Source of the DNA: Clonostachys chloroleuca
Lineage: Eukaryota > Ascomycota > Sordariomycetes > Hypocreales > Bionectriaceae
DNA length: 64,000 bases
NCBI GenBank assembly: GCA_037952775.1
Contig: JBANAY010000004.1
Coordinates: forward strand, 8,804,001 to 8,868,000
Direction: 5' to 3'
Both the position numbers and the translations under genes were made by a program. The stretch's first letter is position 1; each line of letters starts with the position of its first letter. This document shows, in pieces, positions 11,343 to 23,075 of this stretch. The notes below the pieces were generated by a model. The model was not told the origin of the DNA and did no database searches. It saw only the letters and a program-made list of their open reading frames with translations.

Positions 11343-12871
11343 ATGCAAAATTATACAGAAGACGCACTTCAACGGGCAATTTTGGCCAATAAAGAGGGTC
11401 TGGGCTTGCGAAAGGCTGCGAAGCTTTGGGGAATCCCATTGACTACCTTGTATGACCGCGTTAAGGGCAGCAAGTCACGCAAGGTTGTTGCAGAAGCCCG
11501 TCAACGCCTCTCAAGGAAGCAGGAGACCGAATTAGCTGGATGGGTACGAATTCAAGATGCTCTCGGCAATGCTCCGTCGCATAGCCAGGTTATTGCGATA
11601 GCCTCGACTTTGCTCCCTCCGTCAAATCCTCCAATGCGTCTGGGAAAGCACTGGATGGAGGGCTTTTTGAAACGGAACCCGGAAATTAAGACGTTACGAG
11701 GCAAGCGAATTGATCTTCTTCGCGTCAATGGGGCTACGGCTGACCGGGTCAAGGATTTCTTCGCAATAATAAACCATCCGGCTATCAAACACATCTCTCC
11801 GAGAGACCGTTGGAATATGGATGAAGCCGGCATCATGGAGGAGTCAGAGGCAACGGGCTGGTGCTAGGATCATCAAGGAAGCAATACACCCTCCTGAAGC
11901 AGTCAGGATCTCGCGATTTGGTAACTGCTGTTGAATCTATTAATGCCCTAGGTGTGGCTCTTCCTCCTCTTATTATCTTCCAAGGGAAATGGGTTCAACA
12001 GCAGTGGTTTCCTCCTGAACTCGAGCTATATAAGAAGTGGTTTTTTACAGCTTCTGCAACAGGCTGGACGAATGACGAGATCGCTCTTGCGTGGCTAGAC
12101 CTGATCTTCATCCCGTTAACAAAGCCCGAGACTAAGAGACCTAGGTTGCTTATCCTTGATGGCCACGGAAGTCATACAACCGATGAATTTATGATCAAAT
12201 GCTTCCAAAATGATATATTCCTTCTTTTCTTACCTTCGCATTCATCGCACGTATTACAGCCGCTTGATATATCAGTTTTTTCACCGGTCAAGAGAGCCTA
12301 TCGCGAGGAGCTTGCGAAGAAGGATATTCTAATTGATTCATCACCAATCAGCAAGATGACCTTCCTTCAGTGTTATGCAAAGGCTCGATTGATCGGTCTA
12401 ACAGATACGAATATTCGCTCGGGCTGGAAGGGATCCGGCTTGTGGCCTGTTAATGTGGCCAAACCCTTGATGAGCCCGTATGTGATGAAGCCGGTGTTTG
12501 GGCCCTTCCGGCCACCTTCAACTCCTCCGTCAACACCTCCAAGGGCCGGGATGAAGCGTAAAGATCATCACGAACCGGATATTTCAACGCCCAAGGGCAG
12601 TCACCAGGTCCGGAAGATTATTCGCGATTTTATCGATGACAAGGTCATCGATCCACCGATGAGACTGCTATTCCGGAAGATTTGCAAGGGTCTTGACGAA
12701 CAACAAGTGAAGATATCACTCAACACAGTGAAAATCGCACAATTAGAGAGGCAAAATGAGATGCTTAGGCCGAAAAAACGGACTCGATTGCTTCCTAACC
12801 CGAATAGCAAGTTCTCAACAGTTGAACAGCTAGCCAAACAAACAACAACTGAATGTCACTTACCTGACTGA
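11343..12871 (+). pseudogene. pogo/Fot1-type (Tc1/mariner superfamily) transposase, frameshifted
   Basis: Residues 1-45 form a Psq-type helix-turn-helix (A-A-K-L-W-G-I-P-x-x-T-L-Y-D-R). A CENP-B-type HTH region follows at about 60-130. The DDE/D catalytic domain starts with N-M-D-E-A-G (first Asp, about 11817). Frame is then lost by one base near 11845 and recovered in the frame of 11861-12871, where L-L-I-L-D-G-H-G-S-H (second Asp) and L-Q-P-L-D (third Asp) follow: a DDD triad as in pogo/Fot1 elements. The C-terminus is a Pro-rich, then basic coiled segment. One frameshift separates it from an intact transposase of about 508 residues. Confidence 0.88.
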
Positions 12872-13680
12872 CCCCTCCGGCCCCTAAATTTGGCTAGTAA
12901 CGCACAAAATTTCTTGCTTAACGCTCCGCTTATAACTCATTGCCTCGCTACCAACGGGCTCCAATCCTTGAACACTGATAAGTTTAGAATAAGAGAAATC
13001 GTCAAGTCGATGACAAAACTTCTCATCGCCTTTAGGTTATACCCATATTCCCAGTGCTTGGATGACTTCGCGAAGCTGCTGTGCGCAGTGGTATTGCACA
13101 AGCAACTGGTCTTGTGTAGCTTAGCGACAGCCGCAAAATTGATCCCGCATGAACATCACCGGACGCCTCGGAAATGGCGCGTTTCAGTATAGGTTTGACG
13201 CGGTCGACGTTGAAATCGGCAGTTGCACCTACGGGTGTGCAGTGAGGAATCCTTCCATAGGAGTAACGGCTTTTTCCAAGTGCAGTACACCGACAACACG
13301 ATGGTTAGATCCCGCCTATCTTCGCTATCGATTGGAATATCGAATAGAGGCTACTCGGTGTGTCATAGCTTCTGCTTGTTGTATTGCGTGAGATATGCAA
13401 GGAGGGACCCCGTGTTTTGAAGCCGCAGCAGCATCCCACCCGTTTTAGTGGTCAATCGCCGACACTAGCTCCGCCACAATAATGGAAAAATGTAACTCCG
13501 AATGTCTTTATATAAGCGAGTCATTAGCGAGTCAAAATCCGTGGAGCTCCTTCATGAACGATTTCTTCTTTGAACGTGACTGTCTGCCAGTGCTTGCTTT
13601 TTTGCATCACTCACAAGCGCGATGTAGGACCCTTACTAATGATCGAGCACCACATGTCTTCAGCACTACGCCTCTCTAGT
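12872..13680. other. Intergenic, nothing convincing
   Basis: Short overlapping open stretches occur on the plus strand, but none has recognisable protein features or splice structure. The right end of the pogo-like element should lie here but was not found. Confidence 0.35.
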
Positions 13681-13684
13681 GCTA

Positions 13685-14250
13685 TAGCCTACATGTAACG
13701 CTACATCCTTGGAGCACTATGTCTCCTGTACTATTTATAGCCCATAAGTAGCACTACAGGCGCCTAGAGCACTACGCCTCTTAGTACTATTTACAACCCA
13801 TCTGTAGCACACACGTCTACTCGTCTACAGCACTACCCCCCACAGCACTAACCCTCACAGCACTAACCCTCCATAGTACTAACCCTTCACAGCACTACTC
13901 GTCCACAGCACTACTCGTCCACAGCACTACTACACACTATTCGTCTACAGCACTAACCCTCCACTCGTCTACAGCACTAACCTTCCACAGCACTAACCCT
14001 CCACAGCACTAACCCTCCACAGCACTAACCCTCCACAGCACTAACCCTCCACAGCACTAACCCTCCACAGCACTAACCTCCACAGCACTAACCCTCCACA
14101 GTACTAACCCTCCATAGCACTAACCCCTACGAAACTACACTTCCCCACTGCTACACTCTTCAGTACTACATCTCCCGTCTCTCCAGTGCTACGCCTACCG
14201 TCTCTCCAGTGCTACGCCTCTCCTCTCGCGTCTCTCCAGTACTACGCCTC
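13685..14250. repeat. Minisatellite with a 16-bp unit
   Basis: Core unit cacagcactaaccctc, nearly perfect about eight times at 13975-14115, flanked by degenerate versions (agcactacgcctct, agcactactcgtc) out to about 13685 and 14250. The unit contains CTAACCCT, a permutation of the fungal telomere repeat, but the period is 16, not 6. Confidence 0.85.
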
Positions 14251-14384
14251 TCACCTCGCTAGCATTGTTCATAGCTTCTTCTAAGTTCCATACCTTATTG
14301 CCACAAGACAGATGAAACATAATATAGGCGCCCACAGCACAGGCCGGTAATAGCTCTTAGTCAATCAATTAATCAGCACGTGAA

Positions 14385-14570
14385 CTGCGTACGCCGAGTC
14401 GCGTACGAGACCCACCGTGCACACAGGACGCACTAGACAGGACCGCGCAAAGTCGCGTACGAGAATGGCCAATCACTCGCGTACGCAAAGTGAATCCCCA
14501 CCCACGCAAACACTTTTCCTATTCAGCGCATCGCACGAAGCATTACCGCGTACGCCGAGTTAGTATTATA
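14385..14570. repeat. Clustered GCGTACG motifs
   Basis: Five copies of GCGTACG(C/A) occur within 190 bp, several as (c)gcgtacgccgagt or cgcgtacgaga. The core CGTACG is palindromic. No gene overlaps. Confidence 0.55.
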
Positions 14571-14755
14571 CCGAACCCTTACCAGCGTCATCATTAGCTC
14601 TAAATACCATCTCCAGCCTTTATCTTTTTTTCGCCAATTGCGTATTAGCGAACTATAGTAAATCCCCCAAAACAGTCCAAGTTTCAGGCCTTGCATTTGA
14701 GTAACAACGGTTACCATAAAGCCAAGCAGTCTCTCGCCGGTAGTGTAATATCATA

Positions 14756-17313
14756 TCACATGAACGCTCCTTCCACTCCAGCCAGATCATGCAAGAAACC
14801 TGGCTCCAGCTGGCGCTTAACACTGCGAGGACGAGATACCGCCTTAATCTTCCCGCTCGTATCTTGAATGCGCCGTCGCTTGTTAGGCTGCAGGGCGGCC
14901 AGCTGGCGTCGGGGTGGCGAGAGAAGCTGCGAGCGCTCGAAATCAATGATCATTACCTCTCGAGTTTCTGGGTTGAAGAGTATATTTTCCCGACGCGCAT
15001 CCATGTGTACCACCCCTTCTTGATGGATGGCTTTCATAGACCGTATTGCCATTTTCGTTAGAGAGGCCTCATCAAGGATCTGTTGCATCAATATCTCTCA
15101 AACCGACACCTCCCCAGGACATAAATGACAGGTGAACCACCTCAACGCGGAAATCATAGTAGTACGTCCTGCCGAGGGCACCAAGGTCGATAGCACCGAG
15201 GAAGACGGGTACATGGGTCCCTTGTACTCCCTTAAGTCGCTTGTAGACTAAAGCTTCGTGCTTCAGATCTGATATGAAAGCCTTCACCGTACCTTTGCCA
15301 ATGAAGGTGTACCCATACGCAAGCAAAGTAATCTTGAAGAGGGCCCCACGAGAACCAGTGATATCCAACGATGTGATTCCAGAGTCAAGTGTTCGTTTCA
15401 GCTGCTTAGAAAGCAGCTCGAGGAAGTCGACGTGTGTGATGGGATGGCGTTTGGAGCAATTCGTCTTGCAATTCCGAGTTCTATGGCGGGTAAAATTTGG
15501 GCAATTGGCGTCAAGTATATAACCTCTCACCAGGCCCAGCAGACACCTCTGTGTACAGAACTGGACAGCTTGATCACTGCCTTTATTGCTGTTCGTGCTG
15601 TCGCCTTGACTGCTTTCCGCAGCAGCCCGCCCGGCAATCCGCTGGCTCCGCCGAGTTCCCTGGTTCTGCCCTGGTTGTTGCCGCTCTGCTGGACTAGCAC
15701 TAGGCGGGCGATTTAAACCCCCACCGTCATCGGGTTCATCATCCCTTCGCCGTCTCACAGGAAGCGTTCCTCCAGGTCCAGTGTTTTTTTTCAGCTTGCG
15801 CCTCCGGCCTTTCACCGTTCGATCGACAGTACTATAAGTTGTGGGAGTAAAGGCAGGTGATCTCGGCGAGGCCTCCTGCGGATCCTTGGAAATTGTGCTC
15901 GCTGTGCGCCGGAAGTCCACTTTCCACTGTCTCAGCCCACCAATGACCTCCTGGCGCCTGTCTTGGCTGATGTGCGCGTGATCACTAAGTGCCAAGAGAT
16001 GGAAGGCCAGGTACTGAGAAACAGCCGTACATGAACGGAACTGTCCATGCGCTTCCACCTCCGGACCAGGCTCTGCCAGGTGGTAGTAGAGAACCTCGGG
16101 AGCTCTCCAATCAATCTTGAGAAACACAATGGCCTCGCCGGTCGTCAAGAGGCTATAAGCTAGACCACCCTTGATCATGTAGTGGTAGGTCTGCGTGATG
16201 GCGGCGGCGGTCAGCTCCTCGGCGTAATGTTGAAACTTGGCTTCCGCCTCTGTTGGGATCTTATTCTTGCAGACAACGTCTTGGAAGATGTGCATGTCGT
16301 GCAGGCCTTTCCGGAGCTGTGGGAGGGTGAGCTTGTGAGGCGGCTTGTACTCAGCGATTGCAATGACAGACCGCTTTCCCAGGCCAGTATCCTCGTAGCG
16401 ATAGATGCAGATTTGGTCGGCATTCAGCTTCGCAGGGTCGCGGATGAGATCTGGTGTCCTCGGGCGCTGTGACTCTGGCCCTGGCTCCTCTGATTCCTGC
16501 TGTAGCGGTGGGAGTGGCTGCCGGCGTTCTCGTTCGACGACTTCATAGGCCATATCACTGATCGCTTTGAGGTGGTTCTCAAACTTGATGCCAGATCCAA
16601 TATTCAACTGCCGTTGAAAGTCCTCAGATTTACTGAGTTCATGTATGATACACCTAACCTGCTCCTCTACACAATTATGCAGAAAATTCTCTAGCATTTT
16701 CTCGTCTGCGATAGGAGCTGCCGATACTTTATTGCCAAGCGTCGCCAGGTAGGCTCGATTATCAAAGAGTCGTTCCTCTACCGGAAAGAAGGAGTAGATG
16801 ATGGTCAGCATCTTGCCCTGCTCATCAAAGAAGCTAGTCCACTGCTTGAGGTGCTCCGGAACAAGCTTATGGTAGGCACGGATGCTGCCGGTAGTGGTCT
16901 TGGACGGGTCGCTTTCAACCGTAAGGCGTGCGTACACGAGATTGTGGCAGGCCTCCAGATACTCATCTAGGGTTGTCGGTCGGGTCTGTTCCCTCTCCTG
17001 ATCCCGTTCGTTTCGCTCGATTGGCTCGCTCCTCCTCCTGATCCCGTTCGATCGCTGCTTGGTCCCGTTCGGTTTCTGCTCGATTGGCTCGCTCCTTCTC
17101 TTGGATCGCTCCTTCTCTTGGTTGGCTCGCTCCTTCTCTTGGTTGGCTCGCTCCTTCTCTTGGTTGGCTCGCTCCTTCTCTTGGTTGGCTCGCTCCTTCT
17201 CTTGGTTCTTTCGGTTTCTTCTCTTGGTTGGCTCGCTCCTCCTCTCGTGCAGCTCTCTCCTCTGCCTCTCGTAGACGCTGCAGCAATGTTTGCGTGTCCG
17301 TCGGAGCACTCAT
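14756..17313 (-). pseudogene. Coiled-coil / nuclease-like / protein-kinase-like fungal protein, frameshifted
   Basis: ATG at 17313 opens a Glu/Arg-rich coiled coil made of a tandem heptad Q-E-K-E-R-A-N (21-nt repeats, about 17085-17230). Frame switches several times inside these repeats. The long frame then encodes a conserved fungal N-domain (about 16980-16600), a region with I-A-E-Y-K-P-P (E-x-K, about 16350) reminiscent of PD-(D/E)xK nucleases, a Ser/Arg-rich linker, and the N-lobe of a kinase-like domain (about 15370-15120). A one-base frame break near 15105 is followed by the catalytic loop H-M-D-A-R-R-E-N (about 15007) and D-F-E in place of DFG. The nuclease reading is inference, while the kinase motifs are seen directly. 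Nuclease-plus-kinase fusions occur in Crinkler-like eukaryotic effectors. The frame breaks could be real decay or repeat slippage. Confidence 0.7.
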
Positions 17314-17729
17314 GGCATCGTCCGAGAGGGTAAAATCGACGATTAGGTCGGCCTTAGAGAAGCAAAGCTAGTTTAGTATCGATACAGGCTCAACATCAAG
17401 AATGAAGGGGCCACGGATTACTTAATGGTGTGTTGGTAGCGTCGCGTTGCCGGTATTAACGCGTCGTGACTCCATAAGAGTCGCTCCCCTCAGCGACTGT
17501 AGATTCACGTAGGCACTATCTAAATCCACAGTGGCCCGATTCAATAGAGCCTAATGACCTTTTCAAAGAAAATTGGAGGGTGCATAGTGAGTGCTCGTAA
17601 TCGGTTTGTTATAACGTGACGAGAGAGTAAATACAAATGAATAACATCAAGAGGGAATCCAGGACCTCCAAAGCGCGCACAAATAAGGCATAGCGTGCTT
17701 AGGCAGTTCACATGAAAAACTTGGGATTC

Positions 17730-17862
17730 ATAAGCACCATCGGTCCGACTACTAATCCGGCTCCATATGGCAGACCAATCACATCTGACCCGCCCATCCA
17801 GATCAATGAGAAAGAGTGCCATGTGATTGGTTAGGTTAGATACTCGCTGTTCTTCGCACTAT
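17730..17862 (+). repeat. Dispersed repeat, copy 1
   Basis: About 130 bp, recognisably the same as 47722-47856. Both contain ggtccgactactaatccggct, then accaatcacat, then atgattggt(t/c) and (a)ttagat. The block lies in the otherwise empty region upstream of the kinase-like gene. Confidence 0.75.
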
Positions 17863-18626
17863 TTTGGACAGGAGAGGCAAACCGGTCGCGGTTTGCGCAA
17901 AGGAGCCTTGAGGAACGAAGCTGGCTATGGCCATTTGCGGTTCTTTTATGGTTTCTTATCACAGTCTCCAATTCGAATCTTACGTGTGTTAAAAAAAACC
18001 AGTTTGCAGTAGCGCCATTCTGAGAGACATCCGGGGTGCCAATCGGCCATAGGGCTTTGGCGCATACCCTATAACCCACATTAGAAATGTTCATTACCCG
18101 AGACGGCGGTGAATGAAAATTCCGAAGACATATCTTGTGACAGGAGACTATCCCAAGGGCTACTGAAATAATTAAATATAAATATGTAGAGGCCTGAGCA
18201 TTACGGAGCGTATTCCATCTTACGAACAGACCCCTCCGGCAACGCTACAGAAGCCACAGAGTATACCCAAGAACTAAAAATAATTCACTCAGAATCTGAC
18301 GACAACCCAATTCGCCTTGTATTGTATTATTCGTGGTCTCAGGAGGATTTTAGTCGACACGGTAGCTTAGGCTCATCATACGTAATTTTTAGAATGTTCC
18401 AGAAGAAAGGAAATGCTGCTGTATATAGTTAAGAACTCCCTGGCGGCGGTGGTTATAGAGAATAGGGGACTCGAATCATGGACCCAAGATTATCTTTTCC
18501 CTTGGGTATAAGAGAATCTCAGAGACCTCTGTACTTCTAGATTTGATAGACAAAAACAACACCTTTTTCTCTGTGATATCGGACTGCTGGAACACAAACA
18601 TGCAAATTTATGGAGACAAAATCTAC
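17863..18626. other. Intergenic, nothing recognised
   Basis: AT-rich flanking sequence between the dispersed repeat and the ankyrin relic. The same holds for 17314-17729 on the other side of the repeat. Confidence 0.4.
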
Positions 18627-20440
18627 TTATTGATCCGATAGCCTGTCCGTTCGTTTGGCGCCCTTCTGAATAAGCATTTCAGCGATCTCCAGATGCCCTG
18701 CTACTAAAGCAGCCTGAAGAGCATTGCCATAATATCCACCTTGGGCATTGATATCAGCGCCATTCTGAATAAGCATTTCAGCGATCTCTAGATGCCCTCT
18801 TTCTAAAGCAGCCTGAAGAGTATTGCCATATATTCCACCATCGGCATTAATATCAGCACCGTTCTGAATAAGCAACTCAGCGATCTCTAGATACCCTCTT
18901 GTGGAAGCAGCCTGAAGAGCATTGCTATATCGTCCACCGTGGGCATTAACATCAGCGCCCTTCTGAAGGAGAAAAATAGAAGAATAAAGTAAACCCCAAA
19001 GAGATGCATAATAAAGAGCTTGGTCCGCTTCAAGCCCTTGCTCATAACCAAGTTGACATCCAAATTGGAAGGCATTTTGGCATAAAAAGTATCCCTTAGC
19101 CGACGGTACGATTGCTTTATAGGATGACTCGACGTCCTTTGCATGCTTCATCCAGTACTGTGCGGAAAAGTCTGCCAGATAATACTTTGCTCTTGCTTTT
19201 TGTGGCGAGCATAACTCATGTATAGTAAGCAGGTAGGAGAGACAAACGTCAACAATATTAGCCTTTGCAGAAATTACATCGAGTCCTTCAGCTAAATCTG
19301 GCTCCAGTCGGCCTAACAAGAGGTATTCCTTCACTGAAAAGTGAGCAAGTTGTATTTCAGTTACTTATTCCAGTATATAAGTATAAACTCTTATACTTTT
19401 TTATACGAGAACCACTAAACTGGAGCAGTATTGGATGATTTCTTCGGGGATTAGTATTTGATTTTCTGGAGTAAATACAGGCTGGCTTAATGGATCAACA
19501 GCGATAAGATTAACAGCTTCCTCAAGCTTCAGAGGCCTTTTGCTATAAGTCAAAAATTACAGAAGGTGCTTCACTGTACTTAGTTAATTTAGATCTATCT
19601 GTTATAAAATTTGTATATATATCGTATCTAGCATCTCAGGGAGGTTTTATAGTTCTCTCCATACAGAAAGCGGGTCTAGATATTGCTCTAATATATCAAA
19701 TTAGTATAAGACCCAACGGAACCTATAAAATATTTAGCTACTGAATTGGAGATGGAAGAACTGAAACTGTAAGAGTATGAAACACCAGTAGACTATATAC
19801 ATTCTATCCGCCTTTTCTAGGAGGGTAGTTTTAATACGTGCTTAGATATCTGGCCGTTCCTTCCACCTTGGTATTTTGCCAACCCTGGCCTTTGTATAGG
19901 CAGTAATATTGTTGCTCACTAACTCACTCTGGAGTTAGATGATTTTATCAGTATAGGCCTAGCTGTTGAAAGAAGCTATGATATCCTGCTCGGGTCGACT
20001 GGTGATGAGTATATATATATTGGTCGATTCATCATGAAGATCCTTAATCCAATCCAGCAATAATTTTGATGAGTATAAACCGCTGTGTCTCTCAGATTCA
20101 TCCAGGGTATTAAGGATAATATAAAGCTCCTCAACTTTCTGCATTATACGTCGCAAGAGCTGATCTAGCGCTGGAGCATCTGGCTGTCTCATTCCATTTC
20201 CAAAGCTAAAATATTCTGAATCGACTTCGCTGCGAAGAATGCTGTGCTTGGAATATAGCTGAAAAATAAGTGAACGGATAGTGTTCTCCATCGACCTTTT
20301 CTCAATATTGTTAAAATTAAAGAAGAAATAGAGAAGTTTAGGATTAGGTTTGGTAGAGGAGTTGATCTGTAATGATGGTAGAACTGAGGACGGTCTTGCT
20401 ATACTCGGGGATACCGTTAAGCTATAGAAAAGAGTTTTTC
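18627..20440 (-). pseudogene. Relic of a NACHT-ankyrin NLR
   Basis: Read on the minus strand. A degraded Walker A (G-I-P-E-Y-S-K-T-V-L-S-S at 20391-20415, where G-x-x-G-x-G-K-T is expected) is followed, after a frame change, by a NACHT segment (20330-19959) with F-N-F-N-N, the Walker B equivalent I-I-L-N-T-L-D-E-S-E and I-L-I-T-S-R-P. About 19335-19958 is full of stops, with scattered NACHT-like fragments. The C-terminal 235 codons (19334-18627) are intact, with four ankyrin repeats of the type A-L-x-x-G-H-L-E-I-A-E-M-L-I-Q-N-G-A-D-I-N. The N-terminal effector domain is missing. AT-rich decay suggests RIP. It cannot encode a working NLR. Confidence 0.8.
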
Positions 20441-20458
20441 TCTTTTTTCCATGCTGAA

Positions 20459-21014
20459 TAGGCGGAATTCAGTTCTACACGCACACTGACTCTGAGGGGA
20501 TCCCTCAATGTGCACCGGCCTGCGGTCGATTCTTCCACCAAGATGGCGACTACTCAGGATGCTCCGCCGGTGCCGATTATCACTACGACCAGTCTCTATG
20601 GGCTTCGGAAGATTTTGGAGGCGGTGCCGGCGGCGACTGGGGTCAGCGCATTCAAAAGAGTATATTTGACCAGGAGATTCAGACTCGCCCTATGACTTAT
20701 ATACAGCACGAAATGGGACATACCTTTGGCATGGATGACTGTAAGTTGATCAACCCCCTCTCCCCTCCCTCTTTTGGAAGTAGCTACTAACAAAGCACAA
20801 TCACAGTCTATGTTAAATCCCCATCTCTCCTCATTCTAAGCACTATCAAAACCACTAACGACTCGCAGACTGGAAGCCAACTGACGCAGGCGCCTTCATT
20901 ATGGATGAGGGCTTGGAGATTATTGACTTCGATGGGTGGATGTTCCGCAACTTTTGGTATGAGCTCAAACAAAACCGTGGGTGGAAGACCTCGTTAGTTC
21001 GCAAAGATCTATAG
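20459..21014 (+). pseudogene. 5'-truncated zinc metallopeptidase-like gene
   Basis: An open stretch from about 20459 has no start codon (TGA lies immediately upstream). It encodes a Cys/Gly-rich region, then the zincin signature H-E-M-G-H-T-F-G-M-D-D (about 20707-20740). Intron 1 (about 20741-20806, GTAAGT...TACTAAC...ACAG) is good. The next junction is faulty: the frame that makes sense downstream (W-x-P-T, then D-F-D-x-W-M-x-R-x-F-W, ending TAG 21014) needs a donor one base different from the one present. It resembles a family of secreted fungal HExxHxxGxxD proteins. It abuts the NLR relic's broken N-terminus, so both were probably cut at about 20440-20460. Confidence 0.6.
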
Positions 21015-21215
21015 GCCTTTCTATTAACGGCTTCGCTCGTGCTGCTCATGCTCTCGCGATATTGCATGTTGCAGCAATGCTCGTATCATAGAGTGAATAA
21101 ATTGGTCATAGCAGGGTTATTTAACGAGTGGACAATCAAGCAAGGCTATGTGTTATAAACAACTTAGTTCCTAACTTCTGGCATGTAACTTCGCCTACAG
21201 CGAGCAAGCCCTGTT

Positions 21216-22636
21216 TCATAGTTCATCAATCCGGTGCTCTGTGGGCGTCGGGAACCACTCCTCGTCCTCTTCCCACGTGTAGAGCACAGGGCCATCTGGA
21301 TCTTCCTTCACGTCATCTTCCGAATCCATCCCATTATGTCTGGGCCAGTATTGCAATACATAATCTTTAAGCCGTCCAGTCCAAGGCCATTGAACGATCG
21401 TGCCTGCTTTGACGTCAGCACACTCCCCAATGCAAAGCTTTGTGAGTTGCGGGAGTGATTGGAGAATGATATCAGCAGCTTCTTCTCTTGTTCGGATATC
21501 CTGAAGAGTTTCGATCCGTCCAAACTTGACTCCCTCAAGCCCAAAATACGCATTACCACACTTGAAACCATATTCCGGAAAGGAGCTAGTACCTAGTGAA
21601 TTTACGTGAGGCAGGGAAAATACAGTCAGGCTCTCCAACTTAGCCAGCTCCAAAAGAATGGCCTAGATTCAAGTCAGCATCAATCATTGCTATCACTTGC
21701 AGCCTTGGACTTTGGCTCTGTTCTCCTTTCCTTTCTGGGAGGAGGAGAAGGCGGAGATATCATTACCTTGAAATTGTCGCGGCCAGCTTCGCCATACTGC
21801 CGACCCTCGTTACTCAAATCCCCTAACATCAGACTCTTCACTCCTGGGGCTGCCTTGACAAGTTCGACAATTGAGTCCTTAATAAAAGGAAAGTCAAGAC
21901 CAACGACTTCCAACTGCTTTGCTGAGCCCAGAGATCGTACAAGTCGCCGCACCGGCCCATTTTCATCCGTGGAAAAATGATTGAACCCGCTCCACGACCA
22001 CGCGAAATCCGGCGCTGAGGATATCTTCTGTAGTTTTGGTGCCGCGGACACAAAAAACTCCGCGTTAGGACCAAGAATCAAGGAAGTGATGCTTGGAAGT
22101 TCAAGCTTTTGGTCTATCAAGTATTTATGCAACGCCGAGGTCGTATTATACGAATCCCATTCCGGATGCGGGTCCATCCAAGCCAGAGTCTTAAGCTGTG
22201 CAGCTTCCTTGAATAGTCGGGTAAAGAGGGGGAAGGCTTTTGCTGGAGGTTGATCATATTTGCCAGGGGATGCAGAGATCTTTACTTGCAGCTCTTCAAG
22301 CACCTCCATTGCCGGAGGGCAATCCAGAAAGCCGGATAGGATATTGACTGTGTGATCCCATTTGTTGTCGTCAAGGCTCAGCTTCTTGAATATATCGTCA
22401 GGTATTGGCGGGAGAAGGGCTCGCAGCTGCGGCTCGGGGTAGCAGAAAAATTGCCCGGGGTCGCTGAGACTTTCAATGGCACGTTGATGTTCTTTGACGT
22501 ACGGATGTTCTAAGTTGGTGATGAACGGCGGAATTCGACTCTTCAGCAGCCCAAGACCAACAAAGAGCGGCCGGTCTAGGGATGCAAGTACCGAGGAGGC
22601 AGTCGCGAGGATGAAAAAAATAAATCTCAGTTGCAT
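21216..22636 (-). CDS. Secreted LRR-like protein, unknown function
   Basis: Two exons, 22636-21767 and 21662-21216, joined in phase 0 across a 104-nt intron (GTAATG...CTAG), giving 438 residues. Residues 1-19 are a hydrophobic signal peptide ending A-S-V-L-A-S. The rest has irregular leucine-rich units (L-x-x-L-x-x-L, for example L-K-T-L-A-W-M and V-K-S-L-M-L-G-D-L), as in fungal F-box/LRR-type proteins, but no F-box is seen. The C-terminus is acidic. The intron also reads through without stop for about 35 codons, so the shorter unspliced protein is possible. Confidence 0.7.
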
Positions 22637-22707
22637 TTTAGACTGATGGTGATAGCGTTGATGTATCTTGAGGTTTTCTCTCTCCGGGAGGAGATGGGTT
22701 GCTTATA

Positions 22708-23075
22708 TTAAAATTGACATTCATGGCATACGTGGCTCTTGAGACTGAAACCCCTCCAAAGGAAAGCTGTGCCGTTGACAGGCCAGCTGTGAGTCATTAT
22801 GTAGTTAACCATGACCATGCAGCTTACAAAGAACGGTACTTTCGACGAGCTAGTCATGGTCGTGTAGCAGCTGTTTAATTGCTCCAGACGCTTGTGATCA
22901 TCCAGCCACATGTCATTAACGATTCCTTCCAAAGGGAAAAAAAGATTGATCTTGCTGTTTCAATTCTAGCTGTAGATATTGCGGTTTTTCTTCCAAAGAG
23001 AGCTAGCTTCATCAGGTTCCATCTCAACGAGTCAATGGAATGGAGGAGGTCGGCAAGGGCTGGTTCGGGGGCCAT
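22708..23075 (-). pseudogene. Small unrecognised gene with a frame break at an A7 run
   Basis: ATG at 23075. The frame gives a helical N-terminus, then ends early. Shifting by one base at the A7 run (22937-22943) joins it to the following frame (stop at 22708) as one protein of about 120 residues with two Cys near the end. This may be a real frameshift or a sequencing error at the homopolymer. It sits just upstream of the secreted protein gene, in the same orientation. No family is recognised. Confidence 0.4.

Noticed and set aside
13840..14110. Possible internal telomere tract
   Set aside because: The period is 16 bp with a fixed CACAGCA portion. True telomeric sequence would be uninterrupted 6-bp units.
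13840..14110. CRISPR-like array (regular repeats)
   Set aside because: The units are contiguous with no unique spacers, and this is a fungal nuclear genome.
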